A DNA stretch of 64,000 nucleotides, taken from assembly GCF_000972845.2 (NCBI RefSeq), contig NC_040016.1, forward strand, positions 1,632,701 through 1,696,700, given 5' to 3'. The notes beneath the pieces were generated by a model that was not told the origin of the DNA, did no database searches, and worked only from the letters and a program-made list of their open reading frames with translations. The number at the start of each line of letters is the position of its first letter. Within the stretch, counting starts at the first letter, position 1. Shown one piece after another: positions 42,301 to 49,587 of this stretch. The translations under genes and the position numbers were made by a program. Source of the DNA: Larimichthys crocea. Lineage: Eukaryota; Chordata; Actinopteri; Sciaenidae.

Positions 42301-45300
42301 CAGAGTCTGGGAGGTTGAGCCAGTCTTTTATGTAGCGGAGGTTGATTGGCAGATGAGGCACAGGTGGTGAGGTGATTTGGCAGGTGAGAGGGAAACTGGA
42401 GGCCTCGCCCAGCGACATACATACACACAGAGAAAGATCAACAAGACAGACATAAACACAAGGGGAGGGGAAATGACAGGAAAACACTGGGAGAGGAGGG
42501 GGCAAACAGCCTCTGTATGACAGATATATTGAAATGGCACAGATATGAATATGGACTAGTGTTAGATGAGAATAATTAAATCAAATAAAATTAAGTTAAG
42601 TCAGTTAAGTTAAGTTAGCATAGTAATAATTTCATAGCCTAGCTTAAATTAAAGACATTTACCAGATACATCCAGTCTTGGACCGACTGTATGGGCTGAA
42701 ATGTGTGCCACCAGAAACTGAATTTAAATCATTTATATTAATTGCTTAACTTGAATAATTGCATGGACATGTGCATGAGACAAGCATGACTGGGACAGTT
42801 TTATAAGATCGTGGCCGCTTGACTCTTCACCTGTCAGATAGTCCACACATCCCTACCGGTCTGCTCACCTCTCATTGAAAAATAATTTCATCAATCACCT
42901 GATAGCAACATGAAAGATAGCCGAATGAAGGTAATATTAACATTACATCCACACTATCTGACAATGTTATATTTTTATAAATGACAGACTGATTTGCACG
43001 TCCTTGTAGTTTGTTACAGCTAATTTGTTGTCGCTTCTTGACTAACTCAGCGTGGATTGTAGAAGAATTTAGTTAGTAATGTTAGATAACACTGACAGAG
43101 GCAGAAGGTTAATTAATGCAAGCTTCTTATTAACTGTAGTGCACTGGGTCAAGCAGCTAAAACAACTTCTAAACAAGAATTAACAGCATAGCCTACACAA
43201 TGCGGTCCCACAGAAACTAGTAGGTTGGTGACTTCCTTTGCATGAAACTCATAATTAATTCATTTGTGCATTCATATGTCTGTCATATGAATGTCATATA
43301 GTTTTTATATTTTGATGGTTCATTTCATCATAATTCTCATTCAATTCAATTCTCAATACTCTTTAATTTAGTTTTAGTCTTTATTAAGGTCAACAGTTTT
43401 TGTTGTTGAAATGAACACTGCTTTCTTTGTATATACTGTATCTATAACTTCGTTCAATGAAGACCCACTAAATTGTGCTTCACAAGAAATAATCATCTCT
43501 CTGACTTTGCTGCATTTTGGGCCGTAGACCTCCAGTTTAGACTCTAAAGCATCCAGCTGACATAAGTGAGGTGAACAGAATATAAGAAGCACCTTGCAGC
43601 ACATGCAATGCAATTAAACAGCACCACGAACCATAAAATTGAATCAGCACCTCTTTAACTAAAAACTGAAAATGACAACCTTTGTGAAGGTTGGATTTAT
43701 TGCAGGACTGTTGGATTAGACTGCTCTAGCTTGGTGCACCTAATAAACTGGTGTGTACGACTTAAATTCAGTGCAGACCTTGAGCTTGAATATTTGACCA
43801 CCTTCCCATGCCCAAGGTGTTGTGCATTAAAAGCTTTTCCTGTCTTTAAATTATCCAAGTGTGGATGGCGGCCATCCAAATTTGGACCTCAGGCACCAAA
43901 CTAAACTGTGTGTACTGAGGGAAGTGCTAGGGGTCAGTTTGAAATTCAGGAACTACCTCATACACTATGCATGAGGCATAATGTCCCATCACACTGCTGT
44001 ATACAAGTGTGGCAGTACCTGCACACTCTGCTGCCACACGCTCACACATGCATCCACCTACACACGTGTTAATGTGTGCATAAACTCCTGCACACAGAAA
44101 CAGAGCCCCTTTGACACAAAGAGTGTGTTTTCATGCACATATGCAGACACACACTGTCCTCCTTTATATCCCAGGACGTGAGCGGAACAGTAAAGCTAAA
44201 TCCCCTTGTCACATTTGCCGCTCATCTCCAATTCAATGGCACAGGCTGCGATGCCCTCGGATGCACTTGGCAAGTGAACAGCTAACCTGCCCGCCAGCGT
44301 ATCTGTCTGCCAGCCAAGCACCGAGGTAGTTAGCATGCCAACTAGTCCACCCAGCAGCCACAAGCTAATGCTTCACTAACCTTGGGTCACCCTGTGTCTT
44401 TTCCTGTGACTGTGTGTTTGTTTGTGCATTGACACAAGAGGTGTCAAGTTGTACAACAACAACATACAGACAAATAATCGTATCTCATTGTAAAACCAGA
44501 GTTTTGCTTTAAAATGAGTTATAATAATTCCCAAATATATTGGGAGTGGACACTTTGATTTATTTGGTAACTTTTAAAAGTACAGTAGCCTTGCAACAAT
44601 CATCAATTGAGATGATCAATCATCATTTTTTTCTTCGTTTTTATATTTGTGTTTTAAAATACACTCTGGTATACTGGTATTAAAAGCAAGAAACCAACCC
44701 AACCAACAAACCAGTTCTGATGGCTTGTCTTCTGAAGCCATCAGAACTGTAGTCACATTTCATTGCTTTTTTTGTTTGTTTGTTTTGTTTTGTTATATTC
44801 GTCCCATTTCATTGCAAGCACAATCACAGTCAAGTCTCACAAAGGAACTATGATCCAACACCACTTTGGATCTTTAGCACTGTGTTTTAAATTTAAACCT
44901 CTTTGTAAATGTGCAACTTCAGTTTGAGTTTATTATTAATTTCTTGCAGAAAGACTTGATTGTTCGTAGAGAAAACAATGTGGGAAAACAAGGAGTTTGA
45001 ATGTTGACATTTTTGGCAGGAGGTAGTGAATACCTGAGGCAAGAGGGAGAAATTCTTCAAATGGTCAGTGTCCAGAAATCTAGTCTGAACCATGTTGAAA
45101 CATGTCTAGGCTGCAGTGTAATAATCTAAAAATGTTCAAATATTAATATTACATAAATGTAAAAATAAACACATGATTATAAAAGCAGAGATTGTAAGTG
45201 AAGCTTCTTCCCACGACACACTGACCACATGTGCATCATGAAACCTCTTGCTTTTTTTGGCAACCGTGTAAACTGGTTAGAATAGCCACACAAACTGACT

Positions 45301-46540
45301 GAGCAGTGTGACCGGCCGAGCTGTGTGGTTGACATGAAACTGCAGCTAATTTTCACTAGAGATTAAAAGTCTGTTTGCAGTTCTTAACAAAAATAGAAAG
45401 TAAAAATCATCTGTTCATAGTCATATCAACATCATATCAGTAACACATATACATTTCATCACAGTTTCCATGTCGATATCTGTAGAATGTGTCACAGACA
45501 TGACAAAAATATACATGTGTTTTTTATCTTCAGATAAGAAGTTCTCTCGAGTTTCTGTGCAGCAAATCCATTCATATATTGTATTTATCAAAGACAAACT
45601 CAATGTAGAAAGACGAGTAGCTGCAACGGTGCCTATGTAGATACCACGCACGTGCGAGCCGCAGCAGTCCTTCAAGATAGTGCTGCTCATGCAGACAGTA
45701 CATCCTGGTTGTTAGAGGAAAGTAGTAAATAAAGTAGGAATTTTGGTTTTCAATTGGGATAAATTGTTATTGCAATTTTAGACAAAATTTGACAGCAGCA
45801 GCACTGCACTCTGAACCCATTATTGCCAATTAATGCCACACCACATTGCACTGTACAAAGCATGGCCCACAGAAAACGGCTGGCAGGGTTGAATTTTAGC
45901 TGAAGTCCGCTGAACTGAGCAATGAGTGCAAGGCAAATCGCATTTTTTCTGAAAGTGACTCAGACAGTGAAGACAGTGGTCTCATTTCAGTAGGTATGTA
46001 ATAGTTATATATGTTTCTTTAGCCCAGCATCAGATACAGATACCCAACCCTTCTACCTCACCTTAACCCCTCTACTCCAGTACTCAGATTTTCTGTGTGC
46101 TCTTAAATTAAAATGATAAAAGGTTCTTTGTACTCTTTTCCTTCATCCTGTACAACGACAGCCACTTTCTCTCTAGTCTACAGTCTCGTCTGGCGATGTC
46201 ACTTTAGCGCTAAGCACTGGTGCTATGGCAACAGTGCAGAGTCCCAATAAGCAAGCAAAAGGCAGTTACAAGCTCCTGGATTTTAAGGTGGAATGAAGAA
46301 AAATGGAATAAAAGCTCTGAAATTACTTGGACACACTGGGGCTTCTCTAGAGGAGTGCTAGTTAAAGAAGTTTGTTGTTTGGGGCGTTGTTTAGCTCAGT
46401 GGGTAGAGCAGCCGCCCCATGTACAAAGGCTCAGTCCTTGCTGCGGAAGCCCAGGGTTTGTCATTCCCCATCTCTCTCTCTCCCCACATTTTCTGTCACT
46501 CTTCAGCTGTCTCTATCAAAAATAAAGCTTGAAATGGCCC

Positions 46541-46571
<31 letters not shown>

Positions 46572-46583
46572 AAAGGCCCAAAA

Positions 46584-46614
<31 letters not shown>

Positions 46615-47410
46615 TAAAGAAGTTTGCCGTTTGTTTTGTTTTTTTGTTTGATTCGGTTGCACAGCAGTTCCACAAAAAATCATTCAGATTATGACTGCGG
46701 TCAAAATATCTCAAGTGTACGTCTATTGTACCAGTAAACCACTTCAGACCTTCCCTGTGATTCACTGGATTAGAGCTTGAACGTGTCTGTGTGTCCAGGC
46801 CCTCAGATTTTTTTTTTTTTTTTTGCCACATAACCGTTAAGCACCAGGTGTATTAGTTCCAGGCCAGAGGTCAGATTTATATAAGAAGGGCTGCATGTCT
46901 TCCCCTCTCTCTGTCCTTGCCTTTCCTGTCTATATATCGTTAAAAAAGAAAGAAAGTTCCTGATAAATGAACCCTGTCTCCAATTTAGTGAGGATGCGCT
47001 CAGGTCAGCTCAAAATCAAAAGCTATGCCTATGTAGCTAAATAGATACCTATCTGTGTAGTCAATAAAAGACAGCATTGAATGTAGCTTGTAAGCGGACA
47101 ACATGGTAGTGTGCTATAATTTGCTAGCTGGCAGAGAATTTTGCTGTCAGAAGTCTGAGCTAGGTTTCAGGAAAATAGCTTTCCCTTAGTGATATTTAGA
47201 GATGACACTTTCTTGGTATTTTTAGTAATGTGCACTGTGTTGTGTGAAAGGCTGGATTTCTTATAATGCATCCTGACGTTTTGTGAGTTTCCCCTTGGGT
47301 TCTAGTAATGTAAATTTATAATTTGATGGTTTCTCTCACACCACCACCTCCCTCCCCTCCCCTTGTCTCCTTCCGTCCTTTTGCAGAGCTCGCTGACGAA
47401 TCACGGCTGA
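516..47410 (+). CDS. chchd6: MICOS subunit Mic25, joined CDS of 7 visible exons, 5' partial
   Basis: Mic25 is a peripheral inner-membrane protein of the MICOS complex, which holds cristae junctions together with Mic60 and Mic19. Seven exons with compatible phases join into 206 residues plus stop. They start at the LSEDV motif (human LSENV), pass through a charged coiled-coil region (about residues 52-150) and end in a CHCH domain with cysteines at 163, 173, 184 and 194 (two CX9C motifs). Such pairs normally form disulfides through Mia40-dependent import. The block YERQQALVQEQL and the PRQ just before the first cysteine match CHCHD6 better than its paralogue CHCHD3, while the CHCH core itself is also very CHCHD3-like. 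The myristoylated N-terminal exon (about 29 residues in the family) lies upstream of the window. Homology is from memory of family sequences; the final exon is less certain than the rest. Confidence 0.88.
613..1029 (+). other. chchd6 intron 2
   Basis: A 417-bp phase-1 GT-AG intron. It is A/T-rich unique sequence and I see no repeat or RNA gene in it. Confidence 0.75.
1030..1084 (+). CDS. chchd6: chchd6 exon 3
   Basis: A 55-nt exon lies between the acceptor ttttcag (1023-1029) and the donor gtgggt (1085-1090). It completes the split serine and encodes a short linker (PKPTSPSTTEVHEEMRK), leaving two bases of the next codon. The residues are poorly conserved in the family, so support comes from phase, length and splice signals. 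The donor is weaker than its neighbours, lacking A at +3 and +4. Confidence 0.75.
1085..1657 (+). other. chchd6 intron 3
   Basis: A 573-bp phase-2 intron that begins GTGGGT and ends CTTTAG. No recognisable element was seen in it. Confidence 0.72.
1658..1814 (+). CDS. chchd6: chchd6 exon 4 (coiled-coil start)
   Basis: This exon has the acceptor ctttag (1652-1657) and a consensus donor gtgagt at 1815. It encodes residues 51-103 of the visible protein, a Gln/Glu/Lys/Arg-rich helix beginning YERQQALVQEQLAQLAQRER. This matches the CHCHD6 block YEQEHAAIQDKLFQVAKRER and is the clearest sign that the gene is chchd6 rather than chchd3. The exon ends in phase 0 at AKIL. Confidence 0.9.
2602..2647 (-). 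mobile_element. Very short 5'-truncated Rex3/RTE-like LINE tail with 11-bp TSD
   Basis: The segment reads CCATCCATTTCTGTAACCGC on the plus strand, followed by a GTCGCGG motif. In reverse complement this is the common Rex3/RTE 3' end running into a GGATGG tail. It is bracketed by identical GACACCAGAAT copies at 2591-2601 and 2648-2658. Truncation with a short duplication is typical of target-primed LINE insertion. Family naming is from memory. Confidence 0.6.
3897..3920. repeat. (GT)n microsatellite
   Basis: Twelve uninterrupted GT units inside intron 4. Confidence 0.95.
5168..5195. repeat. Compound (GT)n(AT)n microsatellite
   Basis: A short GT run passes directly into an alternating AT run within intron 4. 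Confidence 0.9.
5274..5342. repeat. Long (GT)n microsatellite
   Basis: About 34 perfect GT units without interruption. With the array at 14143 it is among the longest pure dinucleotide runs here, and both are probably highly polymorphic. Confidence 0.97.
9979..9998. repeat. (GT)n microsatellite
   Basis: About ten GT units, followed by a short GA run. Confidence 0.9.
10153..10185. repeat. (GT)n microsatellite
   Basis: About sixteen perfect GT units. Confidence 0.95.
10984..11015 (+). repeat. Fragment of a dispersed teleost repeat (TTATCCAAAGCAACGTACAA motif)
   Basis: The motif TTATCCAAAGCAACGTACAA resembles the TTTATCCAAAGCGACTTACA core found many times in bony-fish genomes. A second, longer copy is at 32191-32372. 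I do not assign a superfamily. Confidence 0.45.
13548..13568 (+). other. chchd6: Candidate 21-nt in-frame cassette microexon
   Basis: Between exons 4 and 5, which are joined in phase 0, a 21-nt segment is bounded by a long pyrimidine tract ending ctctctcatag (to 13547) and a consensus donor gtaagc (13569-13574). It would insert seven residues, P-A-D-L-D-A-W, without changing frame. I know of no annotated equivalent. Chance matches of this quality in a 13.9-kb intron are possible, so this stays a candidate. Confidence 0.3.
13807..13873. repeat. Compound (CA)n(TA)n(CA)n array
   Basis: CA units, a central TA-rich block and further CA units lie about 240 bp downstream of the microexon candidate. 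CA runs in transcripts can bind hnRNP L. Any role here is inference. Confidence 0.95.
14143..14213. repeat. Long (TG)n microsatellite
   Basis: About 35 TG units with one interruption near 14161. In the sense transcript this is a UG array, the preferred ligand of TDP-43 and CELF-type proteins. Confidence 0.97.
15688..15771 (+). CDS. chchd6: chchd6 exon 5 (coiled coil, FYKEQL block)
   Basis: An 84-nt, 28-codon exon in phase 0 on both sides, with acceptor ctttctcag (to 15687) and donor gtaagg (15772). It encodes ARQLENREKELASISSFYKE and then QLEILEKR. The LARxLExREAEL and FYKEQL sequences are hallmarks of the CHCHD3/CHCHD6 coiled coil. This is one of the best-supported exons in the window. Confidence 0.93.
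15772..21781 (+). other. chchd6 intron 5 (6.0 kb)
   Basis: A phase-0 intron of largely unique sequence with a compound TG/TA array at 17961-18011 and short GT/CA and pyrimidine-rich runs. I saw no second gene or clear transposon. An AT-only palindrome-like stretch lies at about 21682-21705. Confidence 0.7.
17961..18011. repeat. Compound (TG)n(TA)n microsatellite
   Basis: Imperfect TG units pass into an uninterrupted TA run, ending in ATTT-type variants. Confidence 0.9.
21782..21852 (+). CDS. chchd6: chchd6 exon 6
   Basis: A 71-nt exon follows the pyrimidine tract ending tttaccttcag (to 21781) and precedes the donor gtaaat at 21853. It encodes NLENYKQTAEQYNQAATEAE followed by AHI, plus two bases of a split arginine. 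The pattern Y-K-x-x-x-E-Q-(Y/F)-x-x-A-A matches both paralogues. It links the coiled coil to the CHCH domain. Confidence 0.92.
28913..28933. repeat. (CA)n microsatellite
   Basis: About ten CA units. A second, interrupted CA/CG-CA array follows at 29058-29087. Confidence 0.9.
29058..29087. repeat. Interrupted (CA)n array
   Basis: CA units interrupted by CG and CT-CG variants. Confidence 0.85.
29693..29749. repeat. Interrupted (TG)n array
   Basis: TG runs separated by single CG, TA and TC changes, which indicates an old, decaying microsatellite. Confidence 0.88.
30708..30840 (+). CDS. chchd6: chchd6 exon 7 (CHCH domain, twin CX9C)
   Basis: A 133-nt exon between the acceptor tgtgtag (to 30707) and the donor gtaggc (30841). 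It completes the split arginine and encodes 44 residues containing the whole CHCH domain. The first motif is C-TELQAKVLQ-C and the second is C-SSLAKQYMA-C, separated by ten residues. The Cys-Tyr-Arg-Glu-Asn core after the first motif is shared with CHCHD3. Four cysteines spaced this way form the helix-hairpin disulfides of intermembrane-space proteins. The exon ends in phase 0 at QQAK. Confidence 0.95.
32191..32372 (+). repeat. Dispersed teleost repeat, unassigned family
   Basis: The block begins TTAGTCATTTTGCTGACACT, continues TTTATCCAAGGTGACTTTCA and ends GAAGAGCTGGGTC. These phrases recur together in many fish genomes, so it is an interspersed repeat. I cannot say from sequence alone whether it derives from a DNA transposon or a SINE. 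Confidence 0.5.
34457..34492. repeat. (ACCT)n tetranucleotide microsatellite
   Basis: About nine ACCT units with one early variant (ACTT). Confidence 0.92.
35140..35601 (-). pseudogene. Decayed Tc1/mariner transposon with transposase relic
   Basis: On the minus strand, 35433-35383 reads GISPSTIYNIIKRFRES, the helix-turn-helix of Tc1-type transposases. The frame continues with several stops through a recognisable 'HCNKN...DITTWA' region to about 35150. The plus-strand end carries ATTCAATTGAATATTGG and GTCCCAACATTTTTTGAAT, which match the terminal region of a widespread fish Tc1 family. Much of the coding region, including the catalytic DDE part, is missing. It is dead and only its terminal third is present. 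Boundaries are approximate. Confidence 0.7.
36688..36719. repeat. (GT)n microsatellite
   Basis: About sixteen GT units. Confidence 0.95.
38033..38225 (+). mobile_element. tRNA-derived SINE, diverged copy with perfect 15-bp TSD
   Basis: The insertion has a degenerate tRNA-like head, a B-box-like GGTTCGTTTCC (38100-38110), then TCTCTCCTGCTGAATTTCCT and the tail CAGCTGTCACTATCAAATAA ending in poly-A. It is flanked by identical AAGAATTAGGGTAAA copies at 38018-38032 and 38226-38240. Tail similarity with the copies at 46381 and 61960 places it in the same family or subfamily. Confidence 0.75.
39331..39377. repeat. (GT)n microsatellite
   Basis: About 23 GT units with one TT interruption. Confidence 0.95.
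42100..42420. repeat. Possible dispersed repeat block
   Basis: Phrases such as GGTTGAGCCAGTCTTTTATG and GATTGGCAGATGAGGCACAG resemble sequence I associate with teleost interspersed repeats. No termini or coding region are visible and the boundaries are a guess. Confidence 0.3.
43690..43760 (+). repeat. Possible dispersed repeat fragment (GCACCTAATAAACTGG motif)
   Basis: TTGCAGGACTGTTGGATTAG followed by GGTGCACCTAATAAACTGGT resembles a 3'-end motif frequent in fish genomes. The family is not assigned. Confidence 0.4.
46381..46615 (+). mobile_element. tRNA-derived SINE with 17-bp TSD
   Basis: The head has an A-box TAGCTCAGTGGG and the tail ends CAGCTGTCTCTATCAAAAAT, AAAG, poly-A and an AT run. 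The B-box is damaged: compared with the copy at 61960, a segment after GGGTTTG is missing. Near-identical 17-bp copies starting AAAGAAGTTTG flank it at 46364-46380 and 46616-46632, with two adjacent mismatches. A second GGCCCA-poly-A block in the tail suggests tail duplication. Confidence 0.88.
46849..46950 (+). mobile_element. Possible decayed SINE tail
   Basis: GCTGCATGTCTTCCCCTCTC, then TGTCC...TTTCCTGTCTATATATCG and an A-rich end, resembles the tail half of the SINE family at 46381 and 38033. The head is not recognisable and no duplication was found. Confidence 0.4.
47387..47410 (+). CDS. chchd6: chchd6 probable terminal coding exon
   Basis: After a roughly 50-nt C/T-rich tract ending ttttgcag (to 47386), phase-0 reading gives S-S-L-T-N-H-G and stop TGA (47408-47410). 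The short tail resembles the Q-S-M-L-E-K-G-G end of CHCHD3 in length and partly in sequence. A plausible 3' UTR with AATAAA and a GT-rich downstream element follows. Weaker alternatives are acceptors at 36958 (immediate TGA) and 41203 (R-K-G-K then TGA), and use of the next AG here, which would open a 47-residue frame. I prefer this exon on splice-signal and polyadenylation grounds. Confidence 0.6.
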   Translation, partial: SSLTNHG

Positions 47411-47690
47411 GAAAATCCCAAGAACGGCGGAGAAGAAGTGAAGAAGGAGAGAGCATGTCAGATCTGTCCATTTTTCGCCTCCCTCTGTCCTTCACATATT
47501 CATCCGTCCATTTATTTATCCACCATCGCTGAAGAAACCCCCTCCTCTTTTCCCACTCACCATCCTCCTTGGTTTTTGAGTGTATTATCTTGACATGTCA
47601 CTCCAGAGTGTATGATGTGTTGATTTATTGTCAAGTTGCGCCGGCACACCCCATGCCGTCGCTGAAATAAATCCCAGTGATCCGGTGGTG
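47411..47690 (+). other. chchd6: Probable chchd6 3' UTR
   Basis: About 280 bases follow the proposed stop, with mixed composition and no clear repeat, ending near the AATAAA at 47666-47671. The cleavage point is not visible; about 47685-47695 would be typical. The assignment depends on the terminal exon being right. Confidence 0.5.
47666..47671 (+). terminator. Polyadenylation signal AATAAA with GT-rich downstream element
   Basis: A canonical AATAAA is followed 30-90 bases later by a GT-rich run (about 47701-47763), the usual arrangement of a vertebrate cleavage and polyadenylation site. The GT run is partly an ordinary GT microsatellite, so the downstream element could be coincidental. Confidence 0.5.
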
Positions 47691-47987
47691 ATGAGACTGC
47701 AGGTTGTGTGTCTTTGTGTCTTATGTGTGTGTCTTTGTGTATATGTGTGTGTGTGTGTGTGTGCACACGGTGGCGAATGACTGTCTCTTGTCACAGCACA
47801 CTAATAATGCTTCCACTACTGAAAATGGGGTCGTGTGCACTCTTCTGACAATGCAGTGCAGGCCCAGGGGCTTGATTGTTTGCCGTGCTCATGGTTTCAT
47901 TAAGAGAGAGAAGGGAAACGAGAGTGAAGGAAATGAGGGATAAATGAAGTGGAGGACAGCTGAATAGTGAAGCGTGCATGTATTAAT

Positions 47988-48031
<44 letters not shown>

Positions 48032-49440
48032 TACATGTCACCACATAAGAGTGCTTGCGTAAATGCGTGCACATGAGCAACACGCCGGACAGGCCACATA
48101 TTGTCCCTGCTAGCTGTGTTGCCATGGTGACAGCAGGAGTTAGTGTTAGCAGCAAGGTGTGGAGGAACCTTCGAGATAACCCTGAAGGTCAACACACAGT
48201 GCTACAGCTCACAGCACCACTCTGTACCTATACTCACACACTTAACCCCCTCCCTCTGTGTATGTGCATGTGTGTGTGTGCATGTGTGTGTGGGCACACG
48301 TGCGGAACTCAGTTAAGAAGCATTTCCACTTATATATGGCCATAGCTGGCCACCCTTGAAATGACTGAAGCCTTGTTATCACACACACACATACATATAT
48401 AGTCAAACGGCACACACACACAGAATATTAATAGACTTTTAATATGCCCACATAGTTGTTCCTGGATATAAATACACATTCACACAAGTGGTAGTCGATG
48501 TGAATGTAGTAGAGTGTATTTGTTTATGATAGCTGTGAGGAGTGACGTATTGATCACAGTTTGACTTCTGCTTCTCACCATGGCATCGATCACGACTTAA
48601 CACGCACAGCGCTGCTGACCGATCCATACAAAACACGCTCTATTATAGAAATCTAGTAAAGAGGAATACTGAGACCAGTGAAATGGATTTAGGAGTGTGT
48701 GAACGTGTGTGTGTGTGTCTTATCAGTCAGTTCAGTTTTGCGTGAGTCAGTGAACACCTCCAAACTACAAACTCTCACTTCCTCACCAGGGATTAGGCTG
48801 CTCTAACCCACAGACATGATGCACATATTACCTATATTAAAGCCAGTGGTTTCAGCCAGTGACTCTCATATCCCCTCTCTCTCCCTGACATTTCTTTACA
48901 AATACCAGCCTCTATTCACTCTGTTATTGCCTTTTCCCATTCAGCAATTCTCTGATTAAACAAGCTCCTGAAAAGCCCAGGCACTGCTATCTGCCATTTG
49001 GCTTTTATTAGAAACCCACCCCCTTTAATTAAATTGGCTGAATTACAGATATATCAGGGATATTTCACCAATATATCGGATAAGAGAGCACAATGGGTGA
49101 AAAAAAAATGGAAGACCGGGCTTTATGAGATGTTTTGAATGTGGTTTTGGCCGTAAAATAAGATTAACACAATCTTGATGGAAAGGCGATGTTTGTTTTT
49201 GGGTTTGTTTGTTTTTTTTTCTTTTTAAGGAAGCCGAGGTTTGTTAGAACTGATTGAGTGTCATCACTGAACAGCGCCGGTAATTTTTGTTTTATTTTAA
49301 TGTGTTTTTTGTTTGTCTGTTTTCAGAATTTCACAAATTCGATTTATTTTTAACTCTCTCCTCCAACTCTATTTCAACCCCTGCACCTCCAGTGCCATGC
49401 CTTTATTTTCCTGCCTTATTAATGTGAAAGATCTGGGATT
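47691..49440. other. Intergenic sequence downstream of chchd6
   Basis: The region contains GT arrays at 47741-47763 and 47991-48028 and interrupted GT/CA runs to about 48420. A repeat-free A/T-rich block with TAAT and ATTAG motifs lies at about 48920-49060. No gene was recognised. Confidence 0.6.
47991..48028. repeat. (GT)n microsatellite
   Basis: Nineteen GT units. Confidence 0.95.
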
Positions 49441-49443
49441 GAG

Positions 49444-49517
49444 GTTGCCGTGGTAACCGGCCCGGCTTCGATTGGATAGGAGACAGCTTGCGTGGTGCGA
49501 GGTTGGAAGATGGCTGC
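49444..49517. promoter_or_regulatory. Promoter-like cluster: X-box, inverted CCAAT, YY1-like site
   Basis: A near-perfect RFX X-box GTTGCCGTGGTAAC (49444-49457) is followed by a CpG-containing stretch, an inverted CCAAT (ATTGG, 49471-49475) and AAGATGGCTGC (49507-49517), which matches the YY1-type site often overlapping a start codon. The arrangement is what a TATA-less promoter of a housekeeping or ciliary gene looks like. The ATG in the YY1-like site opens only 25 codons (49510-49587). No downstream gene is recognised and direction is unknown. Confidence 0.4.
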
Positions 49518-49587
49518 TCACGCCTTACAATGTACCGCTATTGATTTCCAGTCCTTGACAATTACTGGGTCCAGTAGACTACTGTAG

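Larger units (their letters stand above)
30841..47386 (+). other. chchd6 intron 7 (16.5 kb, if 47387 is the terminal exon)
   Basis: A phase-0 intron, the largest in the gene. It holds a dispersed repeat (32191-32372), an ACCT array (34457-34492), a Tc1 relic (35140-35601), GT arrays (36688-36719, 39331-39377), SINEs (38033-38225, 46381-46615, possibly 46849-46950) and further repeat-like blocks near 42100-42420 and 43690-43760. The stretch 40380-40640 is A-rich without a recognisable element. No additional gene was identified. Confidence 0.6.

Noticed and set aside
46372..46831. Open frames on both strands around 46.4-46.8 kb
   Set aside because: They consist of SINE sequence, poly-A/poly-T and AT repeats, giving Lys/Phe and Ile/Tyr runs.
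47389..47530. Longer terminal reading frame beginning L-A-D-E-S-R-L
   Set aside because: It needs the second AG (GCAGAG) as acceptor instead of the first, stronger CAG, and gives an Arg/Glu-rich tail unlike the family.
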